From positions 1 to 64,000 of the forward strand of contig NZ_FOUG01000014.1 in assembly GCF_900114785.1 (NCBI RefSeq): 64,000 bases of DNA. Reading direction: 5' to 3'. The stretch comes from Variovorax sp. OV329. Lineage in GTDB: Bacteria; Pseudomonadota; Gammaproteobacteria; Burkholderiales; Burkholderiaceae_C. The notes under the pieces were generated by a model. The model had not been told where the DNA came from and made no database searches. It was given only the letters and a program-made list of their open reading frames with translations. This document shows, piece by piece, positions 26,697-35,324 of the stretch (the stretch's first letter is position 1; each line of letters opens with the position of its first letter). The translations under genes and the position numbers were made by a program.

Positions 26697-27923
26697 TCAG
26701 TTCGTGGCGACCTTGTTGCCTGCGGCAGGGGCTTGCGCCACGTCCATCGGAACGTCCTTCGGCTCCACCGATGCGCCGGGGCGCACGTGCTGCAGGCCGT
26801 TGACCACGATGCGCTCGCCGGGCTTGAGGCCTGCGCTCACCACGCGCAGCCCCTTGGCAGGTGCGCCCACGGTGATCTCGCGGTACTCGGTCTTGTTGTC
26901 GCCGTTGACGACCATCACGAACTTCTTGCTCTGGTCGGTGCCGATGGCACGCTCGCTCACCAGCAGCACGGTGGCGGCCTTCACCTGGCCCATGCGGACG
27001 CGGGCGAACTGGCCGGGGATCAGGCTGCCGTCCTTGTTGTCGAAGGCGGCGCGCACGCGCACCGTGCCGCTCTTCGCGTCGACCTGGTTGTCGATCAACT
27101 GCAGCCGGCCTTCGAAGGGCGTGCCGTTGGTGGCGGCGGTGCCCATCTGCACGGGGATCTGGTCGATCTGGTTGCGCGAGCCGTTGCCCGGCAGTTCCTT
27201 CAAGGCCTTGCCGATGACCTGCTCGTCCACGTCGAAGCTGGCGTAGATGGGGCTCACCGAGACCAGCGTGGTCAGCACCGGCGCCGCGGCACCCGCGCCC
27301 ACCAGGTTGCCCACGGTGACTTCGAGCTTGCCGATGCGGCCGGCCACCGGCGCCCGCACCTGGGTGTAGCCCAGGCTCAGGCGAGCGCTCTGCAGCGCGG
27401 CCTGCGCGGCGCGCAGGTTGGCCTCGGCCTCGCGCTTGGCATTGCTGCGCTCGTCCAGCTCGCGCTGGGCGATGGCCTGCTCGTTCCACAGGCGCGTGGC
27501 GCGCACCTGCTCGCTCTGCGTGTACGAGACGCGGGCCTGCGCGGCGGCGACCTGCGCCTCGGCGCGGTCTACCTCTGCGGCGTAGGGCGCGGGGTCGATG
27601 GTCACCAGCAGGTCGCCCTGCTTGACCAGCGCGCCTTCCTGGAAGTGCACGGCCTGCACGGCACCCGCCACGCGTGGGCGGACGTCGACGCGCTGCACGG
27701 CTTCGAGGCGGCCGGAGAACTCGTCCCAGGCGTTGATCTCGGTGGCCTCGACGGTGGCGACCGAGACCGGGATGGCCGGCGGCGCGGCGGGCGGTGCGCT
27801 GGCTTCGGCGCGCTGGCTGTTCAGGCCGAACACCGCCGAGGCCAGGGCCAGGGCGGCCGTCAGCGCGGTGAGGGTGGGCCACAGGCCCCGACGGGCCGTG
27901 TTGCGGATCTGTTGCTTGGTCAT
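26697..27923 (-). CDS. RND efflux periplasmic adaptor (CeoA/BpeE/MexE-like)
   Basis: A 408-residue membrane-fusion protein. The start at 27923 gives a ~35-residue N-terminal signal anchor; no lipobox cysteine is seen. The order is biotinyl-lipoyl half ('VRPRVAGAVQAVHFQEGALVKQGD' in parts, about 68-92), coiled-coil hairpin (about 105-175), second lipoyl half ('VRAPVAGRIGKLEVTVGN'), beta-barrel, and membrane-proximal end. It bridges the RND permease (92 bp downstream) to the outer-membrane channel. Confidence 0.9.
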   Translation of the reverse strand: MTKQQIRNTARRGLWPTLTALTAALALASAVFGLNSQRAEASAPPAAPPAIPVSVATVEATEINAWDEFSGRLEAVQRVDVRPRVAGAVQAVHFQEGALVKQGDLLVTIDPAPYAAEVDRAEAQVAAAQARVSYTQSEQVRATRLWNEQAIAQRELDERSNAKREAEANLRAAQAALQSARLSLGYTQVRAPVAGRIGKLEVTVGNLVGAGAAAPVLTTLVSVSPIYASFDVDEQVIGKALKELPGNGSRNQIDQIPVQMGTAATNGTPFEGRLQLIDNQVDAKSGTVRVRAAFDNKDGSLIPGQFARVRMGQVKAATVLLVSERAIGTDQSKKFVMVVNGDNKTEYREITVGAPAKGLRVVSAGLKPGERIVVNGLQHVRPGASVEPKDVPMDVAQAPAAGNKVATN

Positions 27924-28060
27924 GGCTCTTCTCTTCCTTTTGGGTTCCATTCGGGATGCGACGGTCCTTCCGGCGCTGGTGGCGCCAGAAAGAATGTGTT
28001 CTTGTCGGGATCGGTCCGGCCTTCGGGCGCCGGTCGTCGGTGTCTCCGCCGACGGGGGAA

Positions 28061-28933
28061 TCAGCTGGCGGGAGGCGGCGCTGCGCTGAGGAATTCGCGG
28101 AAGTGCTGCTTCACCGTCACCTCGCAGGGACATTCGCCGCTGGCGCCCTGCGCCAGCGACTCCTCCCAGCCGGCTGCACTGGGCAACACGATGCTGGTGA
28201 CCGTATTGCCTGCTTCACGCAGGCGGGCGGCGTAGGCCAGGCCTTCGTCGCGCATGGCGTCGTCCTGGCCGACCACCACCAGGGTGGGGGCCAGCTGGCC
28301 CAGGCGCAGGGAGGCGCTGGGCACCGCATAGGGGTGCAGCGCGTCCTTGGGACGGCCCAGGTACTTGGCCCAGCCGGTGGCCCACTTGCAATGGACACCG
28401 TCGTCTTCCATGGCCTTGCGCAGCGACTCGGTGCCGGCGCAGGGGTCCAGCATGGGCGACAGCAGCACTTGCCCGGCCAGCGGCGGATGGCCGCGGTCAC
28501 GGGCGATCAGGGCCATGCCCGCCGCCAGGTTGCCGCCGGCTTCCTCGCCCGCCAGGAAGATGCGGGCGTTCTTGCCGGCCAGCTTCGTGCGGTTCTTGAA
28601 CAGCCACTCGAGCACGTCGAAGCCCAGGTCGATGGCGCCCGGGAACGGATTCTTGGGCGCCAGCGGATAGGCCAGCGAGAGCACCACCGCGCCACTGGCG
28701 GCCAGCAGGCGGGCAACCATGCGGCCGTCGTCCAACTCGCCGCAGACGAAGGTGCCGCCATGGAAGTGCAGCACCAGGGGGCTGCCGCCGGGCTGCTTCT
28801 CGCCGTAGATGCGCGCCGCCACCGGCTCGCGCCTGGGCAGGTCGATGCGGATGTCCTGCTCGGCCACGCCCCCTCCGGCCTGCGTGGGCAGGGTTTCGGC
28901 GGCGGTGGCGGGTGAGCGGGGCGACATGGGCAA
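28061..28933 (-). CDS. llpE: LlpE-like lipase/esterase homologue with degenerate active site
   Basis: A 290-residue alpha/beta-hydrolase-3 (hormone-sensitive-lipase group) homologue. The oxyanion motif HGG (58-60) is intact, but the nucleophile elbow normally reading GDSAGGN reads GEEAGGN, with Glu131 in place of serine (codon GAA, 28541-28543). A candidate acid is in GQDDAMRDEG (224/225). The usual histidine segment 'IHGF' is replaced by 'LPSAAGWEES'. Hydrolysis by the canonical mechanism is therefore unlikely. It is the first gene of the efflux operon, divergent from the LysR regulator, exactly where Burkholderia carries llpE. The symbol rests on synteny and family. Confidence 0.75.
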   Translation of the reverse strand: MPMSPRSPATAAETLPTQAGGGVAEQDIRIDLPRREPVAARIYGEKQPGGSPLVLHFHGGTFVCGELDDGRMVARLLAASGAVVLSLAYPLAPKNPFPGAIDLGFDVLEWLFKNRTKLAGKNARIFLAGEEAGGNLAAGMALIARDRGHPPLAGQVLLSPMLDPCAGTESLRKAMEDDGVHCKWATGWAKYLGRPKDALHPYAVPSASLRLGQLAPTLVVVGQDDAMRDEGLAYAARLREAGNTVTSIVLPSAAGWEESLAQGASGECPCEVTVKQHFREFLSAAPPPAS

Positions 28934-29118
28934 TCCTGGAAATGGAATGGTGGCAATCGATGGTCTGGATATTAGGACGCTTCGTTGTGTCAGAAACCCC
29001 TAATGAACACGTAAGTCTGTTTCTCCAGAAGGAACAATCAGGGGCTGTTGCCCGTGTGAGAATCCCGCTCCCTTCGGGGAAACCCCCAATCTCAAGGGCA
29101 TGAGGAGAGCAAGAACAA
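28934..29118. promoter_or_regulatory. Divergent regulatory region, llpE operon / LysR gene
   Basis: A 185-bp interval between divergent genes, AT-richer than its surroundings. Inverted half-sites ATTAGG (28971-28976) and CCTAAT (28999-29004) are spaced 22 bp apart, and a smaller dyad TTCT-CC-AGAA lies near 29020-29032. LysR regulators typically bind such paired sites between themselves and their target, so this is the likely operator of the efflux operon. No inducer can be inferred from sequence. Confidence 0.5.
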
Positions 29119-30033
29119 ATGGACCCCATCCTCGCCATGCGCGCTTTCGTGCGCGTCGTCGAATCCGGCAATTTCACCCGGGCGGCAGAGTCGCTCGCGC
29201 TGCCCAAGGGCACGGTGACCAAGCAGATCCAGTCGCTGGAGGAGCGCGTGCAGAGCAAGCTGCTCAACCGCACCACCCGGCGCGTCACGGTCACGCCCGA
29301 CGGTGCGGCCTACTACGAGCGGGCGGCCCGGCTGCTCAACGACTTCGACGACCTGGAGTCGAGCATGACCAATGCGCAGGCCAGCCCGCAGGGGCGGCTG
29401 CGCATCGACGTGGGCTCGTCCACCGCGCAGCTGCTCATCATTCCGGCGCTGCAGAGCTTCTGCGACAAGTACCCCGACATCCAGGTCGACCTGGGCGTGA
29501 CCGACCGGCCGGTGGACCTGCTGGGCGAGAACGTGGACTGCGTGATCCGCGCCGGCCAGCTGACCGACCAGTCGCTGGTGGCGCGGCGCATCGCGATGCT
29601 GCCCTTCATCACCGTGGCATCGCCCAGCTACGTGCAGCGCTACGGCACGCCGCAGCATCCCAACGAGCTGGAGAAGCGCCACCACGTGGTGGGCTACTTC
29701 TCGAGCCGCACGCGCCGCACCCTGCCGCACGAATTCAGGAAGGGCGAGGAGTTCATCGAGCTCACCCTGCCCTACCGGGTGTCGGTGAACGAGGCCAATG
29801 CGCACTTCAGCTCGGTGCTGGCCGGCTTCGGCATCTCGCAGGTGGTGCGCTTCCAGGCCGAGCCCTACATCGAGCGCGGCGAGCTGGTGCAGCTCTTGCC
29901 CGACTGGGACGTGGAGCCGCTGCCCATGTACGTTGTGTACCCGCCCAACCGGCACCTCAGCCCCAAGGTGCGCGCCTTCGTGGACTGGGCGGCGGAGCTG
30001 TTCGCCTCGTACCCGCACCTGCAGGGCAACTGA
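29119..30033 (+). CDS. LysR-family regulator of the RND efflux operon (CeoR/BpeT-like)
   Basis: A 304-residue LysR regulator: winged HTH about 1-60 (AMRAFVRVVESGNFTRAAESL, quoted to 21 residues only in part), then the effector-binding domain about 90-295. It is transcribed away from llpE-adaptor-RND-OMF, the arrangement of ceoR/bpeT in Burkholderia. There, the regulator responds to small aromatic inducers and mutations cause drug resistance; equivalence here is inferred from position. A GGAG-like site lies just before the ATG. Confidence 0.88.
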   Translation: MDPILAMRAFVRVVESGNFTRAAESLALPKGTVTKQIQSLEERVQSKLLNRTTRRVTVTPDGAAYYERAARLLNDFDDLESSMTNAQASPQGRLRIDVGSSTAQLLIIPALQSFCDKYPDIQVDLGVTDRPVDLLGENVDCVIRAGQLTDQSLVARRIAMLPFITVASPSYVQRYGTPQHPNELEKRHHVVGYFSSRTRRTLPHEFRKGEEFIELTLPYRVSVNEANAHFSSVLAGFGISQVVRFQAEPYIERGELVQLLPDWDVEPLPMYVVYPPNRHLSPKVRAFVDWAAELFASYPHLQGN

Positions 30034-30052
30034 GGCGCCCTGCCTTTCTTTC

Positions 30053-31093
30053 CTAGTCGTCGAAGCTCAGCAGCACCTTCATCGCCTGCGAGCGGTCGGC
30101 CGCCAGCGCGAAGGCGCGGGCCGGGTCGCGGAAGCTCATGGTGGCGGAGATCAGCGGCTTGAGGTCCACCAGCTTCTTGTTGATGAGCTCGACCGCGGTG
30201 GCGTATTCCTCGTGGAAGCGGAAGCTGCCGCGCAGGTCGAACTCCTTGGCCACCACGGTGTTGAAGGGCAGCTGCATCTCGCCGCCCGACAGGCCCAGCT
30301 GCACCACGATGCCGCGCGGGCGCAGCACGTCGAAGGCGCTGCGCAGGGCGCGCTCGTTGCCGCTGGCCTCCAGCAGCACGTCGAACTGGCCCTTGTCGGC
30401 GGCGAAGCGCGCCAGCCCCTCGGGCTCGGTGCCCACGTTGATGACCTCGTCGGCGCCCACTTGCAGCGCCTTGCGCAGCGGATGCTCGCCCATGTCGGTG
30501 CCCACGATGTGCGCGGCACCGGCGCGGCGGGCCGCGATGATGGCCAGCGCGCCGATGGGGCCGCAGCCGGTGACGAGCACCTTGCGGCCCAGCAGCGGGC
30601 CGGCGCGCTGCACGCCGTGCAGGGCGACCGCCAGCGGCTCGGCCATCGCGCCTTCCTGGTCGCTCACGTGGTCGGCCAATTTGTACGCCTGCGTGGTGTC
30701 GATCACGATCTGCTGGCGGAACGCTCCCTGCACGTGCGGCATGCGCATGGCGCTGCCGTAGTAGCGCATGTCCAGGCAGTGGTTCTGCAGGCCCATCTGG
30801 CAGAAGCGGCATTGGCCGCAGGGCCGGCTGGGGCTGACGGCCACGCGCTCGCCGACGGCGAAGCCGCTCACGCCCGGGCCCACCGCCTCGATGGCGCCGG
30901 CCACCTCGTGGCCGAGCACCATGGGCTCCTGGATGCGCACGGTGCCGAAGCCGCCGTGCTGGTAGTAGTGCAGGTCGGAGCCGCAGATGCCGCCGCAGCG
31001 CACCCGCACCAGCATCTGGCCGGCTTCTAGCTCGGGGGTGGGCACGTCCTGCACGCGCAGGTCGCCGGGGGCATGGATCACGAGGGCTTGCAT
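30053..31093 (-). CDS. Zinc-dependent alcohol dehydrogenase, L-idonate 5-dehydrogenase-like
   Basis: A 346-residue MDR-family dehydrogenase. Catalytic zinc ligands lie in 'GICGSDLHYYQ' and 'LGHEVAG'; the structural zinc cysteines are in 'CGQCRFCQMGLQNHC'. The NAD(P) Rossmann motif is 'VTGCGPIGALA' (about 172-182). Closest recalled group: L-idonate 5-dehydrogenase/sorbitol dehydrogenase, and RspB, which pairs with an RspA dehydratase in E. coli. An RspA-like dehydratase is in this cluster. It is the last gene of the sugar-acid operon, 19 bp after the TRAP large permease. Confidence 0.85.
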   Translation of the reverse strand: MQALVIHAPGDLRVQDVPTPELEAGQMLVRVRCGGICGSDLHYYQHGGFGTVRIQEPMVLGHEVAGAIEAVGPGVSGFAVGERVAVSPSRPCGQCRFCQMGLQNHCLDMRYYGSAMRMPHVQGAFRQQIVIDTTQAYKLADHVSDQEGAMAEPLAVALHGVQRAGPLLGRKVLVTGCGPIGALAIIAARRAGAAHIVGTDMGEHPLRKALQVGADEVINVGTEPEGLARFAADKGQFDVLLEASGNERALRSAFDVLRPRGIVVQLGLSGGEMQLPFNTVVAKEFDLRGSFRFHEEYATAVELINKKLVDLKPLISATMSFRDPARAFALAADRSQAMKVLLSFDD

Positions 31094-31112
31094 GTCGTTT
31101 CCTTGGGTTGTC

Positions 31113-32393
31113 TCAGCGCGTCATCCACTGCAGCGGCCACATCACGATCTGCGGGAAGACCACCAGCAGCATCAGCACCACGGTCTGCGCGAACATGAAG
31201 GGCAGCACGCCGCGGATGGCCCCGCTCATCGGTATGCGGGCGATGCCGCACACCACGTTGAGCACGGTGCCCACCGGCGGCGTCACCAGGCCGATGGCGT
31301 TGTTCATGATGAAGAGCACGCCGAAGTACACCGGGTCGATGCCGGCCTGCTTGAGCACCGGCATCAGCACCGGCGTGAGGATCAGCACGGTGGGCGTGAA
31401 GTCCAGCGCGGTGCCCACCACCAGCACCAGCATCATCAGCACGAAGGTGAGCAGCATCTTGTTGCCCATGATCGGCTCGACCAGCTCGGCCAGCTGCTGC
31501 GGGATGTTGGCGGTGGTGATCAGCCAGGCCGACACGCCGGCCGCCGACACCAGGAACATGATCACCGCGGTGGTCTCGGCAGCGCGCAGGACCAGCTTGA
31601 AGAGCTGGTTGAGCTGGATCTCGCGGTAGACGAACAGGCCCACCACCAGCGAGTAGACCGCGGCGATGACGGCCGCCTCGGTGGGCGTGAACCAGCCCAT
31701 CTTCAGGCCGCCGACGATGACGATCGGCAGCACCATGGCCCACAGCGCGTCGCGCGTGGCCTTGCGGCGCTCGGCCATGGAGCGGCGCGGCTCGGCCTTG
31801 ACCGGATCGCGCTGGATGGACCAGCGCCACGCGATCATGATCGCCAGGCCCATCAGCACGCCCGGCACGATGCCGGCGATGAAGAGCTTGGTGATCGACA
31901 CGCCGCCGGTCACGCCGTACAGGATCATGCCGATGGAAGGCGGGATGACCGGCGCGATGATGCCGCCGCAGGCGATCAGCCCGCAGGAGCGGTTCACGTC
32001 GTAGCCGGCGTTGCGCATGAGCGGTACCAGCACCGAGGCCAGCGCCGCCGTGTCGGCCACCGCCGAGCCCGACAGCGAGGCCATGATGACCGCCGCCATC
32101 ACCGCCACGTAGCCCAGGCCGCCCTTGATGTGGCCCACCCAGGACATGGCCATGACGATGATGCGCCGGGTCATGCCGCCGGCGTTCATGAACTCGCCGG
32201 CCAGCATGAAGAAGGGCACCGCCAGCAGCGGGAAGCTGTTGGCGCCGTCCCACATGTTCTGGATCACGATCTGCGGATCGGTCACCCCCATGTAGAACAT
32301 CATGGCCAGGCCGCAGCCGATCAGGGCGAAAGCCACGGGCAGGCCCACGGCCATGAGGCCCAGGAGCGATCCGATGAAGACGAGGAGCGTCAT
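31113..32393 (-). CDS. TRAP transporter large permease (DctM) of the sugar-acid cluster
   Basis: A 426-residue, roughly 12-helix membrane protein. The start at 32393 overlaps the small permease stop by 4 bp. Family blocks: 'SFPLLAVPFFMLAGEFMNAGG', 'ASLSGSAVADTAALASVLVP', 'IPPSIGMILYGV' and 'WFTPTEAAVIAAVYSL', in part. It carries out sodium-coupled uptake, with the ligand delivered by the binding protein at 33061-34083. Context suggests an aldonate or uronate. Confidence 0.93.
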   Translation of the reverse strand: MTLLVFIGSLLGLMAVGLPVAFALIGCGLAMMFYMGVTDPQIVIQNMWDGANSFPLLAVPFFMLAGEFMNAGGMTRRIIVMAMSWVGHIKGGLGYVAVMAAVIMASLSGSAVADTAALASVLVPLMRNAGYDVNRSCGLIACGGIIAPVIPPSIGMILYGVTGGVSITKLFIAGIVPGVLMGLAIMIAWRWSIQRDPVKAEPRRSMAERRKATRDALWAMVLPIVIVGGLKMGWFTPTEAAVIAAVYSLVVGLFVYREIQLNQLFKLVLRAAETTAVIMFLVSAAGVSAWLITTANIPQQLAELVEPIMGNKMLLTFVLMMLVLVVGTALDFTPTVLILTPVLMPVLKQAGIDPVYFGVLFIMNNAIGLVTPPVGTVLNVVCGIARIPMSGAIRGVLPFMFAQTVVLMLLVVFPQIVMWPLQWMTR

Positions 32394-32971
32394 GCGCGGC
32401 CTCCTTGCTGCTGCTTGCTCAGGTCTTCCTGCGCATGCATGGCCTCTTCCATGCCTTCCTCGTGCACCTCGATCAGCTCGTCGTCGGACACGTGACCCAT
32501 CGCCAGGCGGATCAGGTTGGACAGGCACATGAAGCCGATGGCGGCCCCCGTGAGGTAGCTCACGCCGAACACCCAAAGCGTGCTGATCTGGGCCACCGGC
32601 GAGGCGGTGCCCTTGATGATGTCGTGCTGCAGCCAGGTGCCGTAGAAGATGTAGATGCAGCACACCAGCATCACCACCTGGCAGATGGCGAAGCACACGC
32701 GGCGGCCGGCGCGCGGCAGCGCCTGCACCAGCATGTCCACGCCCAGGTGCGCGCGCCGGCGCATGCCCACGATGGCGCCCAGGAAGGTCAGCCAGACGAA
32801 GGCGTAGCGGGGGATCTCTTCCGAGATGTCGATGCCGGTGTTGAAGAACAGGCGCAGCATCACGTTGCCGAACACCATGACCAGCATGACGACCATGCAC
32901 AGGACCATGACGACCTCGAGCGCGCGGATGAGCGCGTCGGCGATCGTCTTCAATGACTGGGCGGCGGACAT
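32390..32971 (-). CDS. TRAP transporter small permease (DctQ) of the sugar-acid cluster
   Basis: A 193-residue membrane protein with four predicted helices (about 18-38, 52-72, 95-115, 133-155) and the DctQ marks 'EEIPRYAFVWLTFLGAIVG' and 'RRRAHLGVDML'. A charged Glu/His-rich C-terminal tail (about 160-193) extends into the cytoplasm. It overlaps dctM by 4 bp and lies about 90 bp after dctP. Confidence 0.9.
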   Translation of the reverse strand: MSAAQSLKTIADALIRALEVVMVLCMVVMLVMVFGNVMLRLFFNTGIDISEEIPRYAFVWLTFLGAIVGMRRRAHLGVDMLVQALPRAGRRVCFAICQVVMLVCCIYIFYGTWLQHDIIKGTASPVAQISTLWVFGVSYLTGAAIGFMCLSNLIRLAMGHVSDDELIEVHEEGMEEAMHAQEDLSKQQQGGRA

Positions 32972-33060
32972 GTCACCCCTCCTTCTCTTCTCTTGCCGTT
33001 GGACTTGTTGCTGTATGCGGCAGCCGCGCGGCCCGTGCCGCGCGGCGGTAGCGCCTGCGC

Positions 33061-34083
33061 TTACTTGGCGGCGCGGGCCTTGTCGATCTCGGCGTAGAAG
33101 CCCTTGACGAAGTCCTCGCCGATCACCGTCGAGTACTTGGCCACCACCGGCTTGACCTTGTCCTGGATGCGCGCCAGCTCGGCCGGGCTGACGTTGTTCA
33201 CCGTCACGCCTGCCGACTTGAACTCACCCACCACCTTGAGGTCGCCCTCGTCCAGCAGCTTGCGCTGGTACAGGCCCGCTTCGGTCGCGGCCTTCTGCAC
33301 GCCTTCCTTGTCCGCCGGCGAGAGCGAGTCCCAGAACTTCTTGGAAGCCACCATCGCCACCGGCGTGTAGACGTGGTTGGTCACCGAGATGTACTTCTGC
33401 ACTTCCTGCATCTTGTTGGCGTACATGTGCAGCAGCGGGTTTTCCTGGCCGTCCAGCGCCTTGATCTCCAGCGCGGGGAACACTTCGGAGAAGGCCATGG
33501 GCACGGCGTTGGCACCGATGGTCTTCCAGGTGTCCAGTGCCACCGGGTTGGCCATGACGCGGATCTTCAGGCCGCTCACGTCTTCCAGCTTGTTGACCGC
33601 GTGCTTGCTGTTGGAGAGGTTGCGAAAGCCCATGCCCGTCCAGGTCAGGCCCACCAGGCCGGTGGGTTCGATCTTCTCGAAGATCTTCTTGGACGAAGCG
33701 CCGTCGAGCACCGCGTAGACCTCCTTCTCGTTCTGGAACATGAAGGGCAGGTCCCACACCTGCACTTCCTTCACGCGGGTCGACAGCGGCGCCAGGGTGC
33801 CGATGTACAGCTCCTGCGTGCCGGCCTGCGTGGCCTGCAGCTGCTTCTCATCGCTGCCCAGCAGGGCGCTGGAGTAGACCGTGACCTTGACGTTGCCCTT
33901 GGTGTAGGTGCTGGCCAGTTCCGCGAACTTCTTCATCGCGATGGCTTGCGGGTGGCTGTCGGGCATGGCGTGGCCGAGCTTGGCCTTGACCTCGGCCTGC
34001 GCGGCCGAGCCGATGCCCAGGGCGAGCGTGGCCAGGGCCACGGCGGCGAGGCGGCGGCTGACGGGGAAGAACTTGTTGTGCAT
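33061..34083 (-). CDS. TRAP transporter periplasmic binding protein (DctP) of the sugar-acid cluster
   Basis: A 340-residue exported protein. The start at 34083 gives a signal peptide of about 30 residues ending AAQA. DctP features include 'GLKIRVMANPVAL', with the ligand-carboxylate arginine, and 'KALDGQENPLLHMYANKM' in part. The neighbouring dehydratases for aldonates make a six-carbon sugar acid the likely ligand; that is context, not sequence. The 79-bp gap to dgoD holds no obvious terminator. Confidence 0.93.
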   Translation of the reverse strand: MHNKFFPVSRRLAAVALATLALGIGSAAQAEVKAKLGHAMPDSHPQAIAMKKFAELASTYTKGNVKVTVYSSALLGSDEKQLQATQAGTQELYIGTLAPLSTRVKEVQVWDLPFMFQNEKEVYAVLDGASSKKIFEKIEPTGLVGLTWTGMGFRNLSNSKHAVNKLEDVSGLKIRVMANPVALDTWKTIGANAVPMAFSEVFPALEIKALDGQENPLLHMYANKMQEVQKYISVTNHVYTPVAMVASKKFWDSLSPADKEGVQKAATEAGLYQRKLLDEGDLKVVGEFKSAGVTVNNVSPAELARIQDKVKPVVAKYSTVIGEDFVKGFYAEIDKARAAK

Positions 34084-34162
34084 GGATGTCTCCTTGGTTT
34101 GACGAGAGAAGCGCAGCGAGGCCGCGCGACAGGGGTTGTTGATCGGATCGGTCGTGGTGCGG

Positions 34163-35311
34163 CTACCACTCGGCGACGCTGCCGTCGGCATGGCGCCAGA
34201 CGGGGTTGTGCCAGTCGGGGGCGTTCTTCGCGGCGTGGCGCACGCGCTCTTCGTCGACCTCGACACCCAGGCCGGGCCTGGGCAGCGCGGCGATGCAGCC
34301 GTCCTGGATGCGGAAGTCCTCGGGGTTGCGGACGTAGTCCAGCAGCTCCGCGCCCTTGTTGTAGTGGATGCCCATGCTCTGCTCCTGCAGCTGGGCGTTG
34401 TGCGCGACCATGTCCACCTGCAGGCAGGCGGCCAAGGCCACCGGGCCCAGCGGGCAGTGCGGCGCCAGCGCCACGTCGTAGGCCTCGGCCATGGCGGCGA
34501 TCTTGTGGCACTCGGTGATGCCACCGGCGTGCGAAAGGTCGGGCTGCGCGATGGCGATGCCACCGGCCTCGAACACCTTCTTGAATTCGAAGCGCGAGTA
34601 CATGCGCTCGCCGGCCGCCAGCGGAATGGAGGTTGACGCGGCCAGGCGCGGGTAGTACTCGGCCTGCTCCGCGAGCACGGGCTCTTCGACGAACAGCGGC
34701 CGGACCGGCTCCAGCGCGCGCAGCAGCGACTTGGCCATGGGCGCGGCCACGCGGCCGTGGAAGTCCAGGCCGAAGTCCACCTTGTCGCCCAGCAGCTCGC
34801 GCACCTTCTCCACCTTGGCCACCGCGGCGCTCACCGCGCGCGGCGAGTCGAGCATGCGCATCTCCTCGCAGCCGTTGAGCTTGAAGGTGTCGATGCCGGC
34901 CGCCAGCAGCTGCTCCATCTGGCCGACGATGTCCGCGGGACGGTCGCCGCCCACCCAGCTGTAGACCTTCATGCGCTCGCGCACCTTGCCGCCCAAGAGC
35001 TCGTACACGGGCACGCCCAGCGACTTGCCCTTGATGTCCCACAGCGCCTGGTCGATGCCGGCGATGGCGCTCATCAGCACCGCGCCGCCGCGGTAGAAGT
35101 GGCTGCGGTACATCGTCTGCCAGTGGTCGTTGATGCGCGAGGGGTCCTGGCCGACCAGCGTCTCGCACAGCTCGTGCACCGCCGTCTCGATGGTGCGCGC
35201 GCGGCCTTCCAGCACCGGCTCGCCCCAGCCGTTGATGCCCTCGTCGGTCTCGATCTTGAGGAACATCCAGCGCGGCGCGACGCGGAAGGTTTCGAAGCGG
35301 GTGATCTTCAT
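34163..35311 (-). CDS. dgoD: D-galactonate dehydratase
   Basis: A 382-residue enolase-superfamily enzyme that dehydrates D-galactonate to 2-keto-3-deoxygalactonate. Every catalytic residue falls at the E. coli DgoD number: metal ligands Asp183, Glu209 and Glu235, and the catalytic histidines His185 (FGLDFHGRV) and His285 (APHCPLGP). That is strong support for the assignment. It lies 13 bp upstream-to-downstream from the second dehydratase. No KDGal kinase or aldolase is in the window, so the pathway must be finished elsewhere. Confidence 0.93.
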   Translation of the reverse strand: MKITRFETFRVAPRWMFLKIETDEGINGWGEPVLEGRARTIETAVHELCETLVGQDPSRINDHWQTMYRSHFYRGGAVLMSAIAGIDQALWDIKGKSLGVPVYELLGGKVRERMKVYSWVGGDRPADIVGQMEQLLAAGIDTFKLNGCEEMRMLDSPRAVSAAVAKVEKVRELLGDKVDFGLDFHGRVAAPMAKSLLRALEPVRPLFVEEPVLAEQAEYYPRLAASTSIPLAAGERMYSRFEFKKVFEAGGIAIAQPDLSHAGGITECHKIAAMAEAYDVALAPHCPLGPVALAACLQVDMVAHNAQLQEQSMGIHYNKGAELLDYVRNPEDFRIQDGCIAALPRPGLGVEVDEERVRHAAKNAPDWHNPVWRHADGSVAEW

Positions 35312-35324
35312 GGCGACACTTGGA

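Noticed and set aside
23321..28235. Several long plus-strand frames opposite the RND operon
   Set aside because: Shadows of the efflux permease and adaptor; no recognisable domains.
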